Origin: Apostichopus japonicus
Lineage: Eukaryota > Echinodermata > Holothuroidea > Aspidochirotida > Stichopodidae
Direction of reading: 5' to 3'
Assembly (NCBI RefSeq): GCF_037975245.1
Contig: NC_092563.1
Location: 10,381,001 to 10,445,000, forward strand
DNA: 64,000 bases
Each line of letters starts with the position of its first letter. Positions within the stretch are counted from its first letter, which is position 1. The notes under the pieces were generated by a model. It ran no database searches. It saw only the letters and a list, made by a program, of their open reading frames with translations, and was not told the DNA's origin. Below are positions 30,501-42,500 of the stretch, piece by piece. The translations under genes and the position numbers were made by a program.

Positions 30501-33500
30501 ATCTGATTTATGTAACATTTTCATTACTTGTCTTATACTTGCATCACTCTTCAGTAGGGCGTAAGCCACACACTCAACGAGAACTTCTCCAATGAACTTC
30601 TTCTCAATGAGAACTTCTTCTCAATGAGAACTTCTCCAGTATTCCTTACAACATTTCAGTGCACTTTTACAACAGCTCGTTTTAATTTTACAAAATTTGA
30701 TCATATTTGAAATCTGGGTTACTATGTATATGGCTAATGTAATGTGTGTTCATCTGAGATGTATTTCCTAAACCCCAAAAGGTTTTTTAATATATTATTA
30801 CATGAAGACTGGTCATTGCAAGTAGCATGAATTCCATCAAAAGTGAAGAAACATCTTTTTACTGTTTTCATTCAGAGGACACTGTGCCACCAACCATCCA
30901 GAATTGTCCAAGTAACATCGGATTGGTTGTTGAGTTGGGTAGTACTTCTGCCTCTGCCTTCTGGTTAGAACCAACAGCAACTGATCTTTCTGGAACTGTC
31001 AACCTAGTCACCAGATCTCACACACCTGGTAGTAGCTTCCCATTAGGAACAACTGGAGTGACTTATACCTTCACAGATGCATCCAATAACCCTTCAACAT
31101 GTTCTTTCAATGTTGTTGTTTCCGTAGGTAAATAAAGACTGACTATATTGTCATATTAATAAAAAGCCGAAGTTAATTCGTTTTGGTTTTCCCTATCTTC
31201 AAAATGGTAGAAAAATTTAGTCAACATTCTTACTGAATATCATATTTTAAAATAGTGTATTTCTTGGAAAGACAGTTTTCATTGATAAGCTATTGCCTTT
31301 GTCTGTATTTTGTTACAATATATACTTTTGTTTCACATGCTCTGTTTGTCTCTGTTCGAATTTCATTAATCATTCATCACAAGTAAGTCCACATAGTTTT
31401 GTCATTTCTACTAAGTACAGTTAGTAGTAGTCGTAGTAGTAGTCGTAGAGAAAGAGATTAAGACTTTGCCTCTCCTGCTTGCCTCTCTATCCATTAGAGG
31501 ATACCACTCCACCAGTGGTCAGTAACTGTCCAGCACCAATACCAATCACTGTGGAACTTGGAAGTACAGAAGCATCTGCCCAGTGGCAGGAGCCAACAGC
31601 TACTGATCTGTCAGGAATTGTTTCATTAGCTCAGAGAAGCCATGCTCCTGGTTCCAGTTTCCCTCTTGGAACCACTGTTGTAACTTACAGATTTATTGAC
31701 AATGCTGGCAACGATGTTGACTGCAGTTTTCCAGTCACCGTCACACCATGTGAGTTTTCTTCGTTCAATCGGCGGTCTTCTTCTTAAGAAGTCTCGTAGT
31801 ACCAACGTTAATGAGATAAATGAAATTTGATGGCCTGCTGCTGAAGCCTTCACCATAAGACCTCTACAAAAAATATTTTATCAAATGTAACCAAGTTTTT
31901 GTGATCACCATTTCAAGCTCTTCCTTCCTATTGGCAGTACCTTGCACTTTGTTATATTGTTAAATTGCTTTTAAATTATTTGTCATTGTATCTTATTTGC
32001 TGAGTTGTTTTGTTACAGCTGATACATCGCTACCCACATATTTAACAACCTATGAAGCATTGAATGTATTTGTGAGACTTAATTCACAACAAAACACTCA
32101 CTATGCAAATTTGAGAATATCATTATGATGGAACAGGGTCTCAAGACTTTTTTTTTTTTTTATTTAAAATACAGCTGACACTCAAGATCCAATAATCAGT
32201 AATTGCCCGGCTAATATCTTTGTTACCATTGAACTTGGGACAACTAGAGGTGTTGCATCGTGGACAGAGCCAACTGCTACTGACATTTCTGGAACTACAA
32301 TGCTTGCACAGAGGACCAGTAGTCCTAACTCTCTCTTTCCAATTGGTTCCACTGATGTCACTTACACATTCTCTGACAACTCTGGAAATACTGCAGAATG
32401 TACATTTACTGTGACAGTTACTACTGGTAAGTTGTTCACTATACATGTAATAAGCCGCCTTGTTTCCACAATCTTCTGTTCCTTATACAGACTTTTGGCC
32501 ATGTCACTCATACAGGGGGTCTACTAACATGTGTTGTACATTAATGTATCAGGGTCACAGGTGTAAGGTCATACAATATGATTTGGTGAATTTCATTTTG
32601 TATTTTGACAGTTGATACTACTCCACCAACTATTATACAATGTCCCAGTGACATTACTGCTGAGGCTATCATAAATACTGGCGGTGTGATTGTTACATGG
32701 GTAACCCCAACAGCTGTAGACATTTCAGGCACGGCTAACATCGTCAGTCAGACTGCCCTGTCCGGTTCTTTGTTCCAAGTTGGTACAACTGTAGTTCGCA
32801 TCACATTTGTTGATGCCTCTGGTAACCCAGCTGACTGTGTGTTTGATGTCATAGTTACTGAAGGTCAGTATAAAACTTGATTTCATATTTTAGAACTAAA
32901 TTGAAAGTTGACATAATGCAAGAGAATCATAGAAACCATGCAAATAAGTAACAATAATATCAACAGAAATCACTTAACATGCATAGCAATTTTTGTAGCA
33001 AATTTTGTAGCAAACGTTAACAATCGAATTGATGTGTAGCTAATAATCATTGGTTACAATTCTCTCTACAGTTGATCCAAATCCACCGGAAATCTTTAAT
33101 TGCCCAGAAGATATCACAAGGATTATTGAACTGAATGAGGGAGGAGTCGAGGTGTTTTATTCTCCCCCTCAGGCAACAGATGATTCTGGAATTGTCAACC
33201 TGGTCTCCCAAAGTCACACACCTGGGCAGTTTTTCCCTACTGGAGAAACAATCGTGGTATACTTGTTCAGTGATCCTACTGGCAATAATAATGAGTGTCG
33301 ATTTAAGGTGACTGTCACTGAGGGTAAGTTTCTAGCACTCATGCTTGTTTCTCACAACTGTTAGTCTGTACATAATTAGTCAACCTTATAATCTTTCCGA
33401 TATCAGATCTATGGTAGTTGTTCATGTTGTTTATATCCTTACCTTCCATTACAGTGGACAGTATCATACCAGTCATTGGTATTCTCCCTGAAGATATTAC

Positions 33501-36500
33501 TCGAACTGTACAACTTGGTTCTCCTGGAACTGTGGTCACATGGCCAGAACCTCAAGTGTCAGATAACTCTGGCATTGTTAACCTCGTCTCCCAGAGTCAC
33601 ACTCCTGGTTCCTTTTTCCCTGTCGGTACCACTGAAGTTACGTACACATACGCTGATCCTACCAACAACCGTGTCATGGTTTCATTTGATGTCAACGTCA
33701 TTGAAGGTAAGTTATCTATCCACCAGTCCTTAAATCATTTTAATTTTCTGCTCTAATAAAACTACTGACAGTGGTGAAAGTGGCATCTATGGAATGTTCT
33801 GATTAACTGAATGCCGTTTTGTCCCTGATATTCCTCGGTAGAAAGTAAGTTCATGTTGTTTATTTCCTTCCTTCTATTACAGTGGACAGTTTAATACCAG
33901 TCATTGGTGTTAGCCCTGAAGATATTACTCGAACTGTACCGATTGGTTCGCCTGGAACTGTGGTCACATGGCCAGAACCTCAAGTGTCGGATAACTCTGG
34001 CATTGTTAACCTCGTCTCCCAGAGTCACACTTCTGGTTCCTTTTTCCCTGTCGGTACTACTGAAGTTACGTACACATACGCTGATCCTAGCAACAACCGT
34101 GTCATGGTTTCATTTGATGTCAATGTCATTGAAGGTAGGTTATCTATCCACCAGTCCTTAAATCATTTTAATTTTTCGCTCTAATAAACCAGCAGGCCAT
34201 TTTGCATTAAAACTGTTATTAATGCATGTTGATTGGTCTAAGCCTTCACAATTATATCACTAACAGACACTCAAATGGTTTAAGTAGCTGAAGCATGTAC
34301 CTGTAATTCATTACTACAACCATGTACAGCTATGTTTACTGTTTGTCAGTCGTTTTAGTTTCACAGATACTATTGTTTTTTGTTTGTAGCTTGCCTTGTT
34401 TGCAAGCATTTAGTGATTCACCTAGTAATAATGTGAGTGATATCACAACCATTGGAGGGGATTTGATGTCATAGAAGGTACTCTTCCATTTGATATTGCA
34501 TATTAAATTTTTTTCATATATTTTCTGTGCCAAAGATATAATGCATGCTTTGAGATGGTGATAACTAATTGTTTTCTTGATTTGTTTTTCAAGTCGACCC
34601 ATGTGATTCAGGCCCATGCCAAAATGGAGCTGCTTGTGTCGTTACAAGTACAACAGAGTTCATCTGTGTCTGCGCTGGCAACTGTTTTACCGGAGTCTTC
34701 TGTGAAATTGGTTCGTCTTTACTATTCGAATTTGTTGATGCCAGATGTGAAAATTAAAATACACCACTTTATGCGATTTCCTAACTGTAGATATTATAAT
34801 AGACTTGCTTGAGCTTTATAATTATAACATTTCTTTAGCAATAGCAACTTTTGGGATGCTTCTCCACTTTTGAATAATATTGTTACAAAAGGCATGTTTA
34901 GTTTTGTCAGTACATGTATGATCAATTTCTGCATGTGAACCAAATGAACCTGAATGAACCATGTGAACCAAATAACTCAACATGTGAACCAAATGAGACC
35001 AGCAACAGATTATTTTGATAGTCATTTATTGTCAAAGGTGCAATTAAAAGATGAAATCAGTTCAGAGGGAGAGACATGCATAAATGTAAGTTTTTGTATT
35101 TTCTGTTAGGTTTGAGTGCATGTAGCAGTAACCAATGTGCCAATGGAGCTGCTTGTCTGCCCGTGGCAGATTCTTGTACTCAGTACACTTGTGAATGCCC
35201 AGCCTGCTTTACAGGACCATTCTGTAATATAGGTATGTATATGCTAGCAGTAATGTAGGTATGTGTATATGCTAGCAGTAATATAGGTATGTATATATGC
35301 TAGCAGTAATGTAGGTATGTATATGTGCTAGCAGTAATCTATAATTTGCTGCACTCCCCAGATGAAACTGATCAATATCATTGTCATATTTAAGATTTTC
35401 AATGGATACACATTATTTTAACTTACAGCTTTAGGATGTCTTTGCATATACCTTTAATAAATTCATCATAGTTTAAATTCTGGGCTTTTGTATTTGTGTA
35501 TGTCAAACTGATAGCACCCCCAAAGGTAATACTATCGAAGAAATGGCTTGGTAGCAATTAACAGTATGAATCTACCCCTTATGTATTTGTGCACTATGGC
35601 CGTTATTATTACTCAGTTTGTACCTTTGAAATGATCTGATTGTTTACTCTCACAATCTCCTCTCAGGAATACTACAGACCATTTAGCAATTTATATATGT
35701 CTCTGTCATGATTACAATTTTCTTTAATAGAACTGGATGCTTGTGTCAACAACCAATGTCAAAACGGTGGCCAATGTGTTCAAGAAAACTCTTGTACCAC
35801 TTACAGGTGTGAGTGCCCACCTTGCTTCACTGGTGAATTCTGTGAACAAGGTAAGATTTATCCTGATTTCTTTCTTGACAAATGTTGCACATTGTCCATT
35901 GAAAATTTGCCAAGTATATTGACACAATTACAAGGTTTTAGGCTTTATTTGAACTTTTGATGGTTTATTTTTTACAGGGTACAATGCCTGTGATGATAAT
36001 GCCTGTTTGAATGGAGGTGTTTGTTCTAACATTGGAGGCAGTTGTTCAGAGTACACCTGTTCTTGTCCAAGCTGTGTCACTGGAGCCTTTTGCCAATTTA
36101 GTAAGTATTTAGGTAACAAATATCCAAATTAGGTATTTATATGATTGGAAGGTTCCACATGAAGAAACACATTTGCTTTTTATCCATCAGTAGTCATAGA
36201 TAGGATGTTTAGAAATTTGTGGAGTATATAGCTACATTGGAGGTGAGTGGAGACAATAACCTGTATTGTTATGGATTGTAGGCCATTGTTTTATTTACCA
36301 TGGTAAATACTTTATACTATGTGCTGTTTTAAGGTACAATTTCTCTTCCTCTCACAGGTCGGGATTCATGCAACCCTAATCCCTGTCAAAACAATGGATT
36401 CTGTACATCCTCTGCGGATAGTTCGTGCTTTGCTTATTCATGTCAGTGCATAGGCTGCTTTACTGGTTTCAACTGTGAAGTTGGTGAGTATAATCAGTAA

Positions 36501-39500
36501 CTGCTGCTGCAGTAGCATGACTTCTGTAACATAATGTAAATGACATGCACCCTTACCAGCTGATTGAAAATGAAAATATCTCTCTACAAACTCTGGGTAA
36601 TAATCTTCTCATGATTGATCAATTTATTAACAGCAATTCCATCTGGATGTAGCACTAATCCTTGTCAGAATGGTGGAATATGTAGTGAGCTTCCAGGAAC
36701 CTGTGGTGGATATTCTTGTACCTGTCAAAATTCTTTTGCTGGCGTCAGATGTCAAGATCGTAAGTTCATTTCTCATTCTGCTTTAAATTCAAAGTTAATT
36801 TGATTTCTTTGAATAGTTTTGTATTTTTTTAAATGTCGTTCTGTTTTAATTCAGTAAAGTTACTTATTCGATTTACTTTGCCCATGCAGCATCTCCGATT
36901 AACGTCAACCCGTGCAATAGCTCACCTTGTGGTAACGGTGCCACATGCCTTACCATGGACGGTCAATACTACATTTGTGTCTGTCGCCCTGGTTACTTCG
37001 GTATCAACTGCCGTGATTTAGATCAAGGTAAGAATATTGTTTCCCTCGTGTATGTATCTGTTAAAAGGAAAACTTGCAGAGATGTTTACATGGGTTTAGA
37101 AGAGGGTTATAGATACTGTGCTGAATACCTGAGAATCACGTTTATCATGAACTGTGACAATATGATATCAATGTTTTGTGTCTTTATAAATCAGCTGAAA
37201 GCAAGTATTCTTGAGAAAGCAAGAAGATTTGAGACCTACCAGTCTGCTATCTATAAAGTTTGTATCAGAAGGCTTCCTTTGCATGTGTTCCCACAAACAA
37301 TTTAATGTCACCAACTATATTTTAGATAAATCTCTAACTCATTCATATATGAAAAGTGTAAGGTTAAACATGAAAGACCATTTCTCTTTCCCTCTGCAGG
37401 TGTGCCTAATTTAGCTGATCCTTGTGATGTTGGCCCATGTTTGAATGGTGCTACATGCAGGGCTAGTTATAATGCTAACAGTTCTCCTCTAGGACAGTAT
37501 GTATCTCAGTACACATGTATCTGTGCACCAGGATTCACTGGTGCCAACTGTCAGGCCCCTACAGGTGAGTACGTCTATTTGAACTAGATGTTGTTACTTT
37601 ATCTGAAGGTAACAATATATCTGTTATTACATAGCAATGCTACACAATATGGGAAATTGATACACACTATGGCAGCTTTCTATGCAGAAACATATTTGTA
37701 TACAGAAACATAAACATACATACAGAAGCATTATCAATATGTTATGAACGACTGCACTGACACAGATATTGTTAGTAAATAACTGTATGAAATGCAGTAA
37801 TAAATGCATTATTAAAGCTACCAAGCAGTCTTTAAGCAAGCTTGTTGATACAATATCATCAAAGACATATATTTTTTTCTTACCAGATGGCTTAGGTGCA
37901 GCTTTAGATATATGCAATCTTAACACTCGGCCTGGCTGTGAAAATGGAGGAACCTGTGCCAATGCTTACCATAGTTTTGACCAAGATGTTGACTATTTCT
38001 GTTTCTGTTTGTCTGGTTTCACTGGCCACAATTGTGAAGCAACAGGTTTGTTAACCATTTTGACCCTTTTTTCTACCTGCATTCATTATGATACTATGTC
38101 TCTCCATTCGAAGCCAGTAGGGTCGAACACACATTTCTGATTCATCAATGTACTCTCTCTGTATTATTGCTACCGAACCACGTTCTGTTGAGTTGTATCT
38201 GTTTTATACAATGAGACTTGTACACTCTGCCTGCTATAGGTACGGCCATTGCTACTACTGTAGGTTTTAATTTGTTTCTTTTTTTGTATACAGTGCCAGA
38301 TCCATGTGCCAGCAGTCCTTGTCAGAACAATGCTGCATGTACATCATTCAGTACATACTATACTTGCTCCTGTGCATTTGGATTCAGTGGCACAACTTGT
38401 GAAATCATCTCCTCAGGTAGGCATCATTAAATGGTAGTATTACCAGTCTTTCCCTTGTCTGTTGCGAGTGCTTAGTATGTGGATGAAGAATCTGCTATGA
38501 TGTCAAATCAACATGCAGCATTGGTCAAAGTAGCTCAAATTTGAGAACAATTCCAAGTCAATTGCTGCATGCACATAAACAGCAGTAATAGTTTTAATAT
38601 CAGGTGAAGGCCAGTGGTGTCACTCCTTGAGCTACTCTTCAATGGCCTAACATTGATCGCAAGGGGTATGTTTGATGAAATGACGTTTGTACTTCTCAAG
38701 CTAATATATTTTACATAATCTCATAATATCCTTTTATCATCAGGGGATGTTACTGGCCCCACTATCTCTAATTGCCCAAGCAACATTCAGGTCAGTGTAC
38801 CAGTTGGTTCTCAGGGTGTTGCCACATGGCCAGAACCCTTTGCAGTAGACACCACTGGAGTAGCTGAATTGGTCTACCAATCCGATACCTCTGGGTCTTC
38901 CTTCCCAATTGGAACATCTGCTGTAGCCTACGTGTTTGTTGATATCTACAGGAATCCTTCCGTTTGTCTTTTCTTTGTGACAGTTACATGTAAGTGATGT
39001 GGATCATAAATATATTCATCTAGCAGGAGTCTAAAGAAATTGATTTCAATCAACTACAGTTTTCATGTCTGGGTCCAAGTTTCTCATATTAAGTGTCTGA
39101 AAAGCCATAGTAAGGATTTGCAGATATGGTTTAAAAATTTCATTATGGCATGACTATCAATTGACTTACAGGCAACTTTTGGCAACATTCACAATGCTTA
39201 TCTCCATTTGACTTTCCTACACAGCCGTACAGCCTGGTGATAACACACCTCCAGTCATTACTGGCTGTCCAGGTGACGTGACAGCATTTGTCCCAGCAGA
39301 TGCTAACAGTGCAGTAGTCACATGGACAGAACCAACAGCTACTGACAACTCCCAAGTACAGCTTTCACTTACCCAGTCCCATTTCCCAGGATCTCAGTTT
39401 CCTCTTGGAACTACCCCTGTGTCGTACACATTTACTGATGCCTCCGGAAATCTAGCCACGTGCAGCTTCAATGTTATTGTAACCTGTGAGTATTCATAGT

Positions 39501-42500
39501 TGTATTGTTTGTATTTTATAGATTCTTGCCAGTGCATGCTACACCTCTCAGATTCATCGCTCTACAACTGCTGATTCATTTACTGTTTCAATTTTATTCA
39601 TGTTTACTGATGATTGACCCTTGTTTCCCTTTTCTAGTTGAATTTGCTGATAACGTTGATCCTGTAGTGAGTAACTGCCCTAGTGATATTGTAGTCAACA
39701 TTCCTGGCGGTATGTTTGGCAGGGCATCGTGGACTGCTCCAACTGCCACAGATGATTCTGGTACAGTCACACTAGTCAGTGGCCCTGCTGTCACGACTGG
39801 CTTCTTCCAACTTGGATCCACACCTCTCATGTATGTTTTCGAGGACGAAGCTGGAAACCAAGCTATCTGCTCATTTAATGTTATCGTTACAAGTAAGTGA
39901 GCACATTCCAATTTAATTACATACAAAACCATATTTTTCTAAGGTTTCCATCTATCCTGTATATCAAAATAGTGCACAGAAACAGAGGTCATTACTCAAT
40001 GGACTTTATCATTATTTCAATGCTTTATAACATAATTCTGTTTATAATATGGTACAATAAGGTCATTTGACTTTTCTAGTAATGGCTTATTGGGGTGCCC
40101 CATCAGTAAACATTGCATGAAAGTCAAAGTTAGGACACAATCGTACATTTTGTAACAGCGAACATGAAGGACCCAGATGGCAATAACCACCCATTTTTTA
40201 CAGGCTCTGGCCTACAAAGCTTTCAAAAATGAAAAGGTGCTTGTGCATGAATCCCATAGGAACTGTTTGTCAGAAAGTGTATATTATAATAATTTGCAAA
40301 TGTATTTGATTTTGACAGCTGGAACAGTTGACAACATTGATCCTGTTATTTCTAACTGTCCGCAAGACGTCGTAGTAACTGCTAACACTGGAGCCTCCTC
40401 TGCTCCAGCATTTTGGAATGCTCCAACAGCAATGGATGCATCTGGAATGGTTACCTTGCATTCAGTCTCAGCCTCACCAGGAGACTCATTCCCTCTTGGG
40501 TCAACACCAGTTACTTACATTTTTAGTGATGCATTCGGCAACACAGCAGAATGCAGCTTTAATGTCATTGTCAACGCAGGTGAGTAAATTTGGTCTGTCA
40601 AAGAATGGATATGTGCATGTGGAATGACATCTAAAACAAAGCCTTCTTCAGCCTCATGCTTGGTATATAGAGTATTTTTATTATTCCAAAGTAAACAGTA
40701 ACAATACGCTTTCAAACACTCTTATTGTGGAGATTGCAGTAATCCTTGCTGGTGGAGTACTGCAGGTTTTCAGTAAAACAAACTCAGCTGCAGGTAATTA
40801 GACTAACGTTCTTAGTTGCCTGGACTAATCTGACATTGATGTTGTGGAGTGGATTTGACATGCTGTCCTACTCTGTGTAAGACAATGTTATGATATGTAT
40901 CACTGTTGGCATTCCTTATAACAAATTCAAATTTGTTGGGGGCGGGGATCTCACCATTGCACCCTTCCATCATATTGGTTACATTTTTCAGGGATATTGT
41001 TACAGCTCCCCCCCCCCCCCCTCAAATCAAATTTGGCTCCCATGCTCATGTTACTTGACAAGTGTTTAGCATTTTACATCCACAAAAAATATTTCCTGTT
41101 GAACCGGTTAGTGCAACATTGTTGGATGTATGACCTTTAAATTGCTGAAATTGCTTTATCAATGTAAGGTAGATTCAACATTGTGTTGAAGATTTTTTTT
41201 CACCTCAGTTTTACAGATATGATTATTTTTGTTCATAAGTCCTCAAAGGACAAGTATTGGTGAAACTAAATGCAATGAAAAAGCAATGGAAACAATGATT
41301 TATCATTGCAGATGCGGGGATTATTATCCCAAGCAATCTTTGTCGAGTTCCCAGTCTGGTGTAAGTAAGTGCATAAATTGAATGGGTATCACTTTTTTCT
41401 ACAGGAGGAAGTGATACAACACCACCTACAATCCTTAATTGTCCGTCATCTCAAACTATAACTGCTACAGCTGGTGCATCCAGCGCTGTAGCAACTTGGA
41501 TAGTACCTACTGCTACTGATGCCTCTGGCATTGCTGGGGTAACTTCCAGTGCAAACCCAGGAGACAGTTTCCCTCTTGGTCCAAACGTTGTATCTTACCG
41601 ATTCACTGACAATGCCAACATTGATGCAGTATGTGAATTCCAAATCTTAGTATTGAGTGAGTAGCTGCTTTTTTTCCCTCTTTTTTTTATCCCCTCATTG
41701 CTTTGTGTTACAGATATGAAGCAAGTATGTCTACCTGTAGACCAGAATATTCAAAAATATGCCGGTAATATTTGAGGGCAGTAATAGACCAATCCTTTGT
41801 CCTAACAATGTATTATATAATACATTATATTACTGCAAGTCACTCACCTCATATGAATGCATCGTTCACAGTGCCTTGCACAGAAAGTCAATAACATTTT
41901 TGTACATTTGACAAAGAGGATAATGTCAGAAGCCTAACCTATGGCTATTGATTACAAAACTATGGAGCCAAAATATGGAGCACTATCCTACTGGCAGACT
42001 CATCTACTTATCATCATTCTGCTACAACCTTGACAACTTTGACCATATCTGAACTGTCATACAGTGCACTGCTCTGTATGACATTCATTAAAAGTGGATC
42101 ACATTGGGATAAAATGACTAATGAAGTGGACTGTGCTGGTTTTAACAATTTTAGGTCCAAATTTCTTGTATAAATCCAACATGTTCATGAGATGAGGGGG
42201 TTAAATGAAGATCACTGTTATTGTTATATCTTACCTTTGTTGTATTTAACAGGTGGTGGTGGTGGGGACCTGACTGCTCCTGTCATTTCCAATTGCCCAG
42301 CCAATATCCAGCAGAACTTGCCTAATGGTCAGTTTGCTGCTGTATCCTGGACTGCTCCAACTGCAGTTGATGAATCTGGAGATGTTACAGTTGTTGGTCC
42401 TGGAGTGCCTAGTGCTTTCTTTGCTATAGGTGTAACCACCATTTCCTATATCTTTACTGATGCTGCAGGGAATGAGGCCATTTGTTCCTTTGATATTATA

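Larger units (their letters stand above)
22340..32430 (+). repeat. Intragenic tandem triplication of a four-HYR unit of about 3.1 kb
   Basis: Exons HYR18-19-20-21 are repeated as 22-23-24-25 and 26-27-28-29, and HYR30 starts a fourth unit. Exon starts are offset by 3,100-3,103 bp between units 1 and 2. Unit 3 is about 0.5 kb longer because of extra intron sequence around 30,140-30,700. Introns are as alike as exons, so the duplications look recent. Confidence 0.9.
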
